NCBI GenBank assembly: GCA_913060875.1
Contig: CAJXSL010000001.1
Coordinates: forward strand, 640,464 to 704,463
DNA: 64,000 nucleotides
Reading direction: 5' to 3'
From: an uncultured Desulfobacteraceae bacterium
Lineage (GTDB): Bacteria > Desulfobacterota > Desulfobacteria > Desulfobacterales > UBA5852
Shown: positions 37,327-44,940 of the stretch, piece by piece
How positions within the stretch are numbered: position 1 is the stretch's first letter
Layout of the letters: the number at the start of each line of letters is the position of its first letter
Notes under the pieces: generated by a model
Seen by the model: the letters and a program-made list of their open reading frames with translations, nothing else
The model's database searches: none
Told to the model about the DNA's origin: nothing
Made by a program: the position numbers and the translations under genes

Positions 37327-37403
37327 GGCGATGTAGCTCAGCTGGTCAGAGCATGCGGCTCATATCCGCAGTGTCCGGGGTTCAAGTCCCTGCATCGCCA
37401 CCA
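37327..37403 (+). tRNA. tRNA with anticodon CAT (tRNA-Met, elongator type)
   Basis: The acceptor stem GGCGATG pairs with CATCGCC (37393-37399), followed by A and an encoded CCA. The anticodon stem TGCGG/CCGCA encloses the loop CTCATAT with anticodon CAT at 37361-37363. The T-loop GTTCAAGTC is normal. CAT can mean Met or, after lysidine modification, Ile (AUA); the sequence alone suggests elongator Met. Its 3' end is the integration site of the adjoining element. Confidence 0.93.
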
Positions 37404-37404
37404 T
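37387..37404. repeat. attL: 18-bp tRNA 3' end attachment repeat
   Basis: TCCCTGCATCGCCACCAT covers the end of the T-arm, acceptor stem and CCA of the tRNA. An exact copy lies at 54104-54121. The two copies bound a 16.7-kb stretch whose first gene is a tyrosine integrase, the classic layout of a tRNA-integrated element. Confidence 0.85.
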
Positions 37405-37450
37405 TTATAAAATTTTATAGTAATTTCAATTAATTGCTATAAAAACAATA

Positions 37451-37503
37451 ATTTGGCCGACTTTCATGTACACATTCACTGTACACATGGAGGTCGGCCA
37501 AAT
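37451..37503 (+). promoter_or_regulatory. Perfect inverted repeat enclosing the integrase start region
   Basis: ATTTGGCCGAC (37451-37461) and GTCGGCCAAAT (37493-37503) are perfect 11-bp arms. The right arm ends inside the ATG at 37502, and the Shine-Dalgarno GGAGG lies in the loop just before it. Within the loop, two TGTACA hexamers flank CATTCAC. The repeat could be an operator, an integrase arm site or an RNA hairpin limiting translation. Confidence 0.65.
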
Positions 37504-39163
37504 GCGTTTTACAGGCCCAAGTTTCATCATCAGTACATCTTTCGGATACATCTTCCGATTGCGTGTCCCCACCGATCTACAAAATCAAATTGGGTTGACC
37601 GAAATCCGTCGATCACTTAAAACTCGAAGTCGGCGGAAGGCAAAGACATTAGCTCGATCTGTCGCTGGCCGTATTCAGACCCTCTATGAACTCTTACGGA
37701 ATGGAAACATGTCACTGACGCCGGATCAAATCAAATATTTAATCGATGGTTATATTTCAGAGGCTTTGCAGGAGTCGGAATCTGCAAGAGCGAAAGCCAC
37801 CCCCCTGACCCCCCAGGAACTTCTTGAATACAAGGCGGCAGCCTCTTGTGATCTCAAGGATGCTTGGAGCAACCTGACACATTTCAATCACGATGATGCT
37901 AAACCGATTTTGGAAGAACTGATCGCTCAGAATGGTCTCACTCTCGATACTGATGATGAAGCCCATTTATCGCGTGAAATTTTAAAAGCCCGTATTGATT
38001 TTCTGCGGTACGAATTAGCCCGCTTGGATGGCGATTATCGCCCGCCGGAAGGATTGTTTTACTCTGGTGCGAAAGAAATGGTCACAGAGGCGACCATTCG
38101 CGAAATTTTTCCCAAGGCGAACAAAGGCCCAGCATTGAAAACGATGTTGGCGGGCTATAAAGCTGAAATGCTAAAAGCCCGGCGATGGAGTGTGCGAACG
38201 GTCGATGAGTATGAGCGGGCCTATGACATGATGCTCCGGTTTTTCGGTGATCCTCCCGTGGACCAGATCACCCCCGCGCAATGCCGGGAGTACAAAGAGA
38301 CGATCACGGCCATGCCACCGAACTTTTTAACAATAAAAAAATTTGCCGACGTTGACCTCCATACCGTTCGGGATATGCGATTTCCGAAAACTATGTCAGC
38401 GTCGAGCTGCAACAAATATCTGACGTGTCTTTCGCAACTGTTTGATTGGGGGGTGCGCCAGGGGCATCTAACTGCGAACCCGGCCAAAGGGCTGCGATTA
38501 CCAAGAGCAAAGAAGCCACGCGAACAGCGGAAGGTGTTCGATAACGACGATTTGAAATCACTGTTTGGCTCCCCGGAATACCGAACCGGATCATTCCGTC
38601 ACGACTGGCAGCGTTGGCTGCCCTTGTTGGGTCTGTTTACCGGCTGCCGCTTGGAGGAATTGTGCCGGTCGCACTTATCCGACTATAGGGATGTCGATGG
38701 GCTCCCGTGCCTGGATATCAACGACGAGGGTGATAGACGCCTCAAAAACGAGAACAGCCCCAGGATAATCCCGTTGCACCCTTACTTGTTCGACGATCTG
38801 GGCTTTTGCAATTGGCTTGACAGGCTCCGAGCCGATGATCACACAGGGCGAATCTTCCCTGAGCTAAAAGAGATAAGGCATTGTTTTGGCCATTATCCTT
38901 CTCGCTGGTTTGGGAAATACAAGAAGGGTTGCGGCATAGCCGACGAAAAAAAAGCTTACCACTCTTTTAGGCATGTGTTTAGCGATCGGCTGAAACAGAA
39001 TGGTGTTAGCATCTTGATGATTGACGAATTGACCGGCAGGGCACCACAGGGGGAAACCGCATCCAGATACACCGAGCGATACAGCCCCAGGCATCTGCTC
39101 GACAAGGGGATAATGAAATTGGATTTCACCGCCGTCCTGGAAGCCGTCAAACCGTTCCGCTGA
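37502..39163 (+). CDS. Tyrosine-type site-specific integrase (element 1)
   Basis: A 553-residue tyrosine recombinase. The N-terminal SAM-like part begins with a short arm domain (SFIISTSFGYIFRLRVPTDL) of the DUF6538 type. Catalytic residues visible are R in TGCRLEEL, the H-x-x-R pair in HSFRHVF and the nucleophile Y in SRYTERY; the second active-site H is replaced in LTGRAP. It is the first gene inside attL and is oriented away from the tRNA. The ATG at 37502 follows GGAGG. A larger-than-usual central segment (about 120-230) precedes the core-binding domain. It should catalyse insertion and excision of the element. Confidence 0.9.
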   Translation: MRFTGPSFIISTSFGYIFRLRVPTDLQNQIGLTEIRRSLKTRSRRKAKTLARSVAGRIQTLYELLRNGNMSLTPDQIKYLIDGYISEALQESESARAKATPLTPQELLEYKAAASCDLKDAWSNLTHFNHDDAKPILEELIAQNGLTLDTDDEAHLSREILKARIDFLRYELARLDGDYRPPEGLFYSGAKEMVTEATIREIFPKANKGPALKTMLAGYKAEMLKARRWSVRTVDEYERAYDMMLRFFGDPPVDQITPAQCREYKETITAMPPNFLTIKKFADVDLHTVRDMRFPKTMSASSCNKYLTCLSQLFDWGVRQGHLTANPAKGLRLPRAKKPREQRKVFDNDDLKSLFGSPEYRTGSFRHDWQRWLPLLGLFTGCRLEELCRSHLSDYRDVDGLPCLDINDEGDRRLKNENSPRIIPLHPYLFDDLGFCNWLDRLRADDHTGRIFPELKEIRHCFGHYPSRWFGKYKKGCGIADEKKAYHSFRHVFSDRLKQNGVSILMIDELTGRAPQGETASRYTERYSPRHLLDKGIMKLDFTAVLEAVKPFR

Positions 39164-39208
39164 TCATTTCGGCCTGCGATTGTTTGGCAAGTATTTGATT
39201 TTACTCAG

Positions 39209-39229
39209 AGGTAGCGTTTCGCTACCTTT
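39209..39229 (+). terminator. Hairpin terminator after the integrase gene
   Basis: AGGTAGCG (39209-39216) pairs with CGCTACCT (39220-39227) around TTT, followed by a short T-run. It lies 46 bases after the integrase stop codon. Confidence 0.6.
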
Positions 39230-39254
39230 AGGTTTTACCGTGTTTGAAGCAGGG

Positions 39255-39289
39255 CACCTATAAAAGATACTACGTATCTTTTATAGGTG
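39255..39289. repeat. Long perfect palindrome, 16-bp arms
   Basis: CACCTATAAAAGATAC (39255-39270) and GTATCTTTTATAGGTG (39274-39289) are perfect arms around a three-base loop. It is AT-rich and lacks a T-run beyond its own arm. It could be a strong bidirectional terminator, a DNA cruciform or a recombinase or replication site. Confidence 0.6.
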
Positions 39290-39540
39290 GCCTCTAACTG
39301 TCACACAAAAACGCCCCCTCAGCATTCCACGGCACCCCATCCAACTGGCACATCGACCGGCGGGAAGTTTCACGGATCACGAAAAAAAGGCTTTTCAATG
39401 ACATGCTGAGGCGATATCATGAGTGCATGTCACTGACATGCTCAAAAGAACCTTCCAGGAGGCCATCAAGTGCCCAAAATTGCGATAAACGGCGCTTGGT
39501 GCGCATTTGATATGAATGTTCGTTAAAATCGAAAATACGT

Positions 39541-39570
39541 TTGACAGGAAGGCGTAAAAAATGATACAAT
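39541..39570 (+). promoter_or_regulatory. Strong sigma-70-type promoter
   Basis: TTGACA (39541-39546) and TACAAT (39565-39570) are separated by 18 bases. The predicted start near 39577 leads directly into nested hairpins with no coding region for about 500 bases. Confidence 0.65.
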
Positions 39571-39576
39571 GTTCAT

Positions 39577-39702
39577 AACAAGTCGCAAAATGAAAGAGCC
39601 CTGAACCGTCTCCATGCCGGGAGACAACCCAGGGCTCTAAACCATGTAACCCAAGAGGCGGGTCACAACCTGTACCCATCAAAATAGCCCGCCCCAACAT
39701 GG
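39577..39702 (+). ncRNA. Candidate structured RNA (or origin) with two nested hairpins
   Basis: Hairpin one: AGAGCCCTG (39595-39603) pairs with CAGGGCTCT (39630-39638); inside a symmetric AACC/AACC internal loop, GTCTCC (39608-39613) pairs with GGAGAC (39620-39625). Hairpin two: CCATGT (39642-39647) pairs with ACATGG (39697-39702) and encloses GGCGGG/CCCGCC (39657-39662, 39688-39693). No open frame with a ribosome site is seen. It could be a small RNA, an origin of replication for the HUH-like protein encoded downstream, or an untranslated leader. The 3' end is not determined. Confidence 0.45.
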
Positions 39703-40073
39703 CTGTCAAGCCACACATCAGGAACGCAGCACCCCCAAAGTAGGATTGCAGTACCGATGGGCCGCGCCCGTAGTTCCGCAGCTTTTGGCGTTGGAGAGCC
39801 CATGTCCCAAGATCAGAACCCTGGTCCGGGGCGATAGGCGCGTTCATCGAAAGTCAATTTTAACCGGTACACAAAGCGAGCCAGAGACGCGTCGCCAGCG
39901 ATCATCTGTGCCCACAGCATGGGGGCGAGCGACAGCGAGCGCAGAGTTAAGCGCAGCAAGCGTTAAGCAGCTATTCAGTTGATCTTAAAAAAAAGAATTT
40001 GGCACCGCAGGGAGCGCAGCGACCGCCACGGTGCCCGCCCCGAAGGGGCCAGTACACGCACCACGGAGAACGC
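39703..40073. other. Non-coding leader with further hairpins
   Basis: This stretch has no supported gene. It carries repeated GCGCAG/GAGCG-type motifs (39927-39970), a hairpin GGCACCG/CGGTGCC (40001-40007 and 40029-40035) and GCCCC-GAA-GGGGC (40037-40049) just before the HUH-like gene. The hairpin-rich GC-high composition fits a replication origin or structured leader. Confidence 0.4.
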
Positions 40074-40784
40074 ATGACCGAAGCCGAATTGATACGCGAG
40101 GAACGCCTTGCAAGAAACCGCCAGAAGATCCGAGATCTGTTCGGCTGGGACGGCATCGCTTTCGAATGGCACGTTAGCCTTTCCATCGCGCCCAAGAAAC
40201 TGCGTTCCCGCAAGCCAAAGCCCCCCGCATTCAAGCCCCGAACGGTCTTACGCAAAGCCGGGACCGCGCCAAAGCCGTTGATGATCCCAAAGCCAGCACC
40301 CCTGGAACCAAAGCCTTCCAGGGAACGCCGCCACAGCACCCGGCACTTGGTCCGCGCATTCCTGAAACGCCTCTCAAAAGAGTTCCACATCTCTTTCGCC
40401 GCTGCCGGGGTGCTGGTCTATCGCCACGGCAAAGCTGACCACGCACATCTGCTTTTGGTCAGCGACCCCCGAAAGCGAAAACGGTTCGATGACCTGGACA
40501 AGCGCAAAGTCCTTCGGAAGCTCTGGCCCCACGGTGACGGCAGGATCACGACCCGGCAGCAATGGCGCAGCATCAGTCAATATCCGACAGCGGGCAAGAA
40601 TTTCAACCTGGACGGTACTAAGCAGGAAGTTTCCGATCCGATCTACTATCGAAAACCATTGCTCGACGCACTCAGCGCCCCAAAATCAAAAACCACGTTC
40701 CGAACATCGTCCGGGGCCAATATCGTGCGAAATACGCGAACTCAGACGTTTTTAACCCTATCCGACAGGAGGTATGAATCATGA
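40074..40784 (+). CDS. Rep-like protein with HUH motif (candidate rolling-circle endonuclease)
   Basis: A 236-residue basic protein, starting at ATG after GGAGAA. It has FEWHVSLS near residue 30 (motif I-like), a Pro/Lys-rich insert (about 40-90), then AAAGVLVYRHGKADHAHLLLVSDP, where HAH is an H-hydrophobic-H pair in the right setting for an HUH endonuclease. KLWPHGDGRI follows, as in Rep proteins, and either QYPTAGKNF or IYYRKP offers the tyrosine. I infer nicking and strand transfer at the hairpin region upstream. Family assignment is from motif spacing only. It overlaps the next gene by four bases. Confidence 0.5.
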   Translation: MTEAELIREERLARNRQKIRDLFGWDGIAFEWHVSLSIAPKKLRSRKPKPPAFKPRTVLRKAGTAPKPLMIPKPAPLEPKPSRERRHSTRHLVRAFLKRLSKEFHISFAAAGVLVYRHGKADHAHLLLVSDPRKRKRFDDLDKRKVLRKLWPHGDGRITTRQQWRSISQYPTAGKNFNLDGTKQEVSDPIYYRKPLLDALSAPKSKTTFRTSSGANIVRNTRTQTFLTLSDRRYES

Positions 40785-41050
40785 AATATCCGAAAAAAGC
40801 ACCCTTCGCAGCACTCGAAGCCCAACTTCACAGACATGACATCGAAAAACAGACCGTAGCAATCTGGATGGGGATCAGCCCCTCACAGGTCAGCCAGATT
40901 CTAAGGGGGCACCGTGTCCCGAAACCGGTCCAGGCGTTCAACTTGCGCGTGCTCACCAGGTTCCTTGAAGCCAGGGGGATCACCGACCCGCCCAGACTGC
41001 CGCTTTATCAACCGACCCCGAAACGGAAATCTGAAGACCAGGAGGCGTAA
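40781..41050 (+). CDS. Small helix-turn-helix DNA-binding protein
   Basis: An 89-residue protein whose residues about 15-60 (DIEKQTVAIWMGISPSQVSQILRGHRVP) read as a Cro/XRE-like helix-turn-helix. The C-terminal end is Pro/Lys-rich. Its ATG overlaps the stop of the Rep-like gene (ATGA), so the two are translationally coupled, and it may regulate Rep expression or copy number. No dimerisation or enzyme domain is visible. Confidence 0.65.
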   Translation: MKYPKKAPFAALEAQLHRHDIEKQTVAIWMGISPSQVSQILRGHRVPKPVQAFNLRVLTRFLEARGITDPPRLPLYQPTPKRKSEDQEA

Positions 41051-41053
41051 TTT

Positions 41054-41440
41054 ATGGAAAACTACCAGCAGCACAAAACGATCAACTTTGAAATTCAGCC
41101 CGATGGAACCCCCATCAAAATCGTCGAAGTTCTGCAACTTTGGGACAAGCCGAAGCGCATTGACCCGGCTATGCTCCGAACCCCCGGCGATATCACCACG
41201 GTTTCCGGCGATGTAAAAGCCATCGCCGCCCAGGTCGCAACGGGCAATGTCCTTTTGGAACCGGTCGTCATTTTCCACGATGGCCGGCTTTATTGGCAGG
41301 CCAGCGACTTCGACCGGGAAGCGGTCATCGAACGCAGCGGCCGTCCGTTGGCATTTATGGTCGTTTGCTTCCACGGCGACGAATCTGACGCGCGTGAATT
41401 TGCGATCCTCAGTGGCCACGCCTTGGCCAGGGAGGTGTAA
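41054..41440 (+). CDS. Hypothetical protein of element 1
   Basis: A 128-residue soluble protein, three bases after the helix-turn-helix gene. It contains a repeated beta-rich pattern (VLLEPVVIFHDGRLYWQASDFDREAVI) and short charged loops. No catalytic motif, membrane segment or cysteine pair is visible. GC-rich codon use is like the neighbouring genes of this operon and unlike the AT-rich cargo. Function not recognised. Confidence 0.6.
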   Translation: MENYQQHKTINFEIQPDGTPIKIVEVLQLWDKPKRIDPAMLRTPGDITTVSGDVKAIAAQVATGNVLLEPVVIFHDGRLYWQASDFDREAVIERSGRPLAFMVVCFHGDESDAREFAILSGHALAREV

Positions 41441-41442
41441 GC

Positions 41443-41601
41443 ATGGAAGTCATCAGGGAACCCACCGGTAAAAAACTGGCAATATTGTCTATCGATGAGG
41501 CTCATCGTTTAAAATCAGCGACGGGGCTGGATTTGAAAGATGCCCGCCTCAAAGTGATCGAACAGAAACGACCACTGGAACACGGGAGGAAAAGACCATG
41601 A
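41443..41601 (+). CDS. Small hypothetical protein, 52 residues
   Basis: A 52-codon frame beginning MEVIREPTGKKLAILSIDEA with the ribosome site GGGAGG in the preceding gene's tail. Its stop codon overlaps the next ATG (ATGA at 41598). The protein is charged and helical in its second half. It lies in the coupled run 40074-41984, which supports it as real; the family is not recognised. Confidence 0.55.
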   Translation: MEVIREPTGKKLAILSIDEAHRLKSATGLDLKDARLKVIEQKRPLEHGRKRP

Positions 41602-41984
41602 CATCATATGACGAAGCACTTGCACGCTACATTGAAAACGGCCGATCCGCCGGCATAGGCCAGGCCCCTGAAAAACAACTCGACGCAGCATTCCGCCGGC
41701 AGCACAGCATACCGACACCCCGGCCGAAGGCACCGGCCAAACAACCCCCGGCTACCGACGATCTGCAAAAGGCCGTCAACACCCTGGATGATCTATCGAA
41801 GGGTAAGGTTGGCAAGCCGACCAAGCGACCGATTAAACCACGCCCGACGAAGCTGGAAGCCCACCGCCGCCGGATGCAGGCCATTGGCCGAAAGGGCAGG
41901 GCAGCATTTGCAGCGGCCATGGTTCGGGCAGGAAAGCCTTTGCGGGAGGTCCGCAGAATCGCCCAGGGCGAGCGATTGCCGTAG
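41598..41984 (+). CDS. Basic hypothetical protein of element 1
   Basis: A 128-residue, strongly basic protein (Lys, Arg and Pro rich from about 40 to 100) with a C-terminal helical segment AHRRRMQAIGRKGRAAFAAAMVRAGKPL. The composition suggests nucleic-acid binding but no fold is recognised. It closes the coupled run that began with the Rep-like gene. Confidence 0.55.
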   Translation: MTSYDEALARYIENGRSAGIGQAPEKQLDAAFRRQHSIPTPRPKAPAKQPPATDDLQKAVNTLDDLSKGKVGKPTKRPIKPRPTKLEAHRRRMQAIGRKGRAAFAAAMVRAGKPLREVRRIAQGERLP

Positions 41985-42101
41985 TGGGTCAGCTCCGGCC
42001 GTTTGTTGAGCGTGAAACGGCCGGGGCATCGCCCGCCGGTGGCTTGTTCCCCCTTGTCGCCGGCGGGCATTTTTCATCCATTCGAAAAGAGAGGTGTAAT
42101 T

Positions 42102-42647
42102 ATGCGAATGACGAAACGTTCACAAGCACGTGCGATATATTTGGCCCATTTCGGAGCCATCACATTTTCTGAGTTGGCGAAAACAGTTGGCTGTAACCGT
42201 TCGACCGTATCACGGTGGGCGCGTGCCGACGATTGGGATGCGGAAGTCGAGAAGATAAAAACGAATTCGGCATGTCGGCTGGCAGAACATTTTTCCGATG
42301 GCATTGCAAACCTGCTTGAAGCCGATCTGGGTCGGCTGGAAAAAATTGGGGAATTGATTGACAGCCGGCTCGAAGGGGCGAAAACCATGGCATCCTCAGA
42401 GATAAAGCAACTAATTGATGCTGTGGCGCAAAAAGTCCGGGCGTTGCGATTGCTGGCCGGTCAGTCGACATCAAATACAGCGGTGGCCGTCCGGGAGGAA
42501 CGGCCTGCCAACGATGTCCCACAGCCTAAATCCAATTTTGAAAAGCGTGTTGAGGATATCGCCCGCACCGGTGACCCGGAAGCCCAAAAGGCTTTGATGG
42601 CCATCGCAGAAAACTTCTCTAAACTCGATGCGCCTTTAGAGGGCTGA
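42102..42647 (+). CDS. Helix-turn-helix protein resembling phage small terminase subunits
   Basis: A 181-residue protein starting at ATG after GAGAGGTG. Residues 6-45 (ARAIYLAHFGAITFSELAKTVGCNRSTVSRWARADDWD) match the DNA-binding helix-turn-helix of small terminase or transposase-like proteins. The rest is mainly helical with possible coiled-coil. No large terminase gene follows, so packaging is not supported; a regulatory or partition role is possible. It lies 117 bases after the previous gene, which leaves room for its own promoter. Confidence 0.55.
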   Translation: MRMTKRSQARAIYLAHFGAITFSELAKTVGCNRSTVSRWARADDWDAEVEKIKTNSACRLAEHFSDGIANLLEADLGRLEKIGELIDSRLEGAKTMASSEIKQLIDAVAQKVRALRLLAGQSTSNTAVAVREERPANDVPQPKSNFEKRVEDIARTGDPEAQKALMAIAENFSKLDAPLEG

Positions 42648-42756
42648 CCGCTGCAACGTTGGCAATCATTCCCGCACCAGATGCAACACTGCCTGGAGGC
42701 TTTAAGATAGACGAGAAAAAGACGGGCAGGGTAGGATATCCGAGAAGATGATCGTG

Positions 42757-42790
42757 TGTCATCCCCGACCGCTTTCGGCTGGGGATGACA
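42757..42790. terminator. Inverted repeat between convergent genes
   Basis: TGTCATCCCC (42757-42766) and GGGGATGACA (42781-42790) are perfect 10-bp arms around a 14-base loop. Placed between genes converging from both sides, it probably terminates transcription in one or both directions, although the T-run is weak. Confidence 0.45.
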
Positions 42791-42823
42791 TTAACCTAAA
42801 ATTGTCCTGGAAGATTTTAATCT

Positions 42824-43390
42824 TTAAAATTCACAAAAAATTCTTTTAATAAATGGCTTTGAATACAAGATGTATGGCTTACGGTCACCCATGATATTTT
42901 CCGTGGTAATACGCCAATTATCTAAAAAATCTGAATGGTTATCAGGGTTTTTGTAGACCTTGTTTCTGAACTCATCGTTAAGCATTGGATTGTCATGAGT
43001 AAGAAGGGCATAAAGATTGGCGAAATTTCCCCTCCTTATCTCCCCATCGGGATTCCTTGTGTTGAATTCGAACGTTAGATAGTAAGCGCTCTGGTCTGGA
43101 TCGCGCGGAGTAGAACGAAATAATAACACTCGTTCCACATGCCCGAGACTTTCGGCCCAATCTTTTGCCCAAATTTGGAATTGGGTCAGATTAAACAATG
43201 GATACATATTTTCAGCATTTTTTGCCTTCCATTTTCGATTTGCATTAAAGATTTCAGCTACCACTACCAAAGCAATGCAACCGATAACCACATATAATAA
43301 TTTCCCCTTCGATATTAAAGAGCCCTCAAGTAGTAGGGCAACAAACATGCCTCCCAACATTCCTCGCGCCCATTCCATGACTTTTTCCAT
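42824..43390 (-). CDS. Small membrane protein, AT-rich cargo
   Basis: A 188-residue protein. Two hydrophobic segments near the N-terminus (GMLGGMFVALLLEG and LLYVVIGCIALVVVAEIF) anchor a cytoplasmic C-terminal domain of about 130 residues, which contains aromatic-rich strands and no known motif. The ATG at 43390 is chosen for AAGGA at seven bases. It opens the AT-rich cargo region, where codon use is unlike the host genes. Function not recognised. Confidence 0.6.
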   Translation of the reverse strand: MEKVMEWARGMLGGMFVALLLEGSLISKGKLLYVVIGCIALVVVAEIFNANRKWKAKNAENMYPLFNLTQFQIWAKDWAESLGHVERVLLFRSTPRDPDQSAYYLTFEFNTRNPDGEIRRGNFANLYALLTHDNPMLNDEFRNKVYKNPDNHSDFLDNWRITTENIMGDRKPYILYSKPFIKRIFCEF

Positions 43391-43915
43391 CACCATTTCC
43401 TTCGTTTTTAATACCGTTAATCATAGTTCATAAGAAAAATTTTGATTGATGTAGATGAACTTCGAACTTGATAGGGGGATATGGCTATTGAATGTTGATG
43501 AAAATGAGCATCATCTCAATATCAACAAAGCATTAATTGTCACCAAGTGCAAGTGCCGACTGGCAGAGACACAGAACGGGAGTTAATTTCCGTATCAGAT
43601 GTAAAACCAGGCAAGCTGGTTATATGACAAAATTTGGTCGGACACCTCGTTAACTTTCATACAAAAGATAACATCTTCATTCCATCATCATACAATTGCA
43701 AAATCAGGCTGTATTCAAAATGATAATTAAATGCCTAAAAAATCTTGACATAAATTTTTATCCATTTGATATTCAATAAATAATTGACCGATGTGCTTCT
43801 AATTTAGTTTCTTCCTCACTTAAAATTCTGCTTATTCGATTTCTGAACTCCGCCTCTTCTGACAAATATCTTATGTCATTAATAATTTTACATGAATTAA
43901 GCATGGGGGAGGTGC
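43391..43915. other. AT-rich intergenic region
   Basis: About 520 bases with no supported gene. It separates divergent genes at 43390 and 43916 and probably holds their promoters, but I see no pair of boxes good enough to name. Confidence 0.4.
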
Positions 43916-44917
43916 ATGATGGCTTTGAGCAAAGGTGTCGATGATATTTCTGTCCCTATAGGTCAGTGGTCGGAAAAACTTTATGATGTCTATAGTTCAA
44001 GGATGGAAAAACGGCAGCCAGAAGAGTTTTGGATGAATGTTCTTGCTCATTTAAGTGGAATTGGTGAGGCGATTCGTAAGACTCATTATGACGATTTGAT
44101 TTATCATGCTTCACATGCACTATCTTGGATGATTTGTTATGTCGGTAAATGTAATAGTAATGATGATCAATTTTTTCATATTACGAATAATTTGACGGAG
44201 CTTGTTGGTTTAAAATATCCCACTGAATGTGGGCACTGTGAAAAAAGACCTTGTCTATGTGATGCCATTGGCATGGATGAAGTGTCTGACAAAGCTGCAA
44301 AATATGGCAATCTTTATAACAAATGGACTTGGCATATTAAGGATAATGATTTTACGATTAATAAATGGATGGAAGTTTTTAAGGATATTTATGGGGGCCG
44401 CATCCATCTTCAAACAATGGATAGTCTTGGTTTTCATTTGTTGGAAGAAGGTGGGGAGGAAGCAAGGGCAATTCGACAGTTGGTTAGGTTTAGGGATGAA
44501 ATAGAATTGGGTAATGGTATAGAAGAAGGTTTCCTTTCTCGATTAGATAACATTGATTCATTGGTTACTGAATACAAACAGGCCAGTAAAAACATTATAA
44601 AAAAAGAAATTGATTACCCCGGTGGCAAAAAAAAAGAAGTAGTTGATGTTACAGTCAATACATCAGATCAGATTAAATATCGAATTGCTTTGTGTAAAAT
44701 GGATCTGGTAATTGAACTGGCAGATACTTTTTCTTGGTTTTGTGCAGTTGTTTTAAAGTTAAATATGATTCTTAACAATCACAATTTTTATAAGGGGATA
44801 AAATCAAATTATGACTTGGAACGAAGATTAAAAAAAGAATATAGTTTCAAAAATAAAGATGGTAATCTGAAATGTTCTTTCTGTAAAAAAAGTGATTGTA
44901 AATGTTGTTATATTTAA
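43916..44917 (+). CDS. MazG-like nucleotide pyrophosphohydrolase domain protein, cargo gene
   Basis: A 333-residue AT-rich gene with a strong ribosome site (GGGGGAGG). The text HLLEEGGEEARAI gives E178-x-x-E181, and VIELADTFSW gives E267-x-x-D270: the ExxE...ExxD pair that binds metal in MazG-type enzymes. An earlier helix pair (IGEAIRKTHYDDLIYHASHALSW) may be a second, diverged copy. Cysteine motifs lie at about 105-115 (CGHCEKRPCLC) and at the C-terminus (CSFCKKSDCKCC), likely zinc sites. MazG enzymes hydrolyse nucleoside triphosphates; the zinc tails and duplicated helices are unusual. Defence by nucleotide depletion is a guess from context. Confidence 0.55.
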   Translation: MMALSKGVDDISVPIGQWSEKLYDVYSSRMEKRQPEEFWMNVLAHLSGIGEAIRKTHYDDLIYHASHALSWMICYVGKCNSNDDQFFHITNNLTELVGLKYPTECGHCEKRPCLCDAIGMDEVSDKAAKYGNLYNKWTWHIKDNDFTINKWMEVFKDIYGGRIHLQTMDSLGFHLLEEGGEEARAIRQLVRFRDEIELGNGIEEGFLSRLDNIDSLVTEYKQASKNIIKKEIDYPGGKKKEVVDVTVNTSDQIKYRIALCKMDLVIELADTFSWFCAVVLKLNMILNNHNFYKGIKSNYDLERRLKKEYSFKNKDGNLKCSFCKKSDCKCCYI

Positions 44918-44940
44918 ATTTACAGAGGAAAAAACCTCTA

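Noticed and set aside
39577-39702. Retron msr-msd RNA
   Set aside because: The nested hairpins and promoter are suggestive, but no reverse transcriptase gene is found nearby.
39395-39847. 150-residue minus-strand frame over the hairpin region
   Set aside because: It covers the promoter and hairpins, has no good ribosome site, and its composition looks random.
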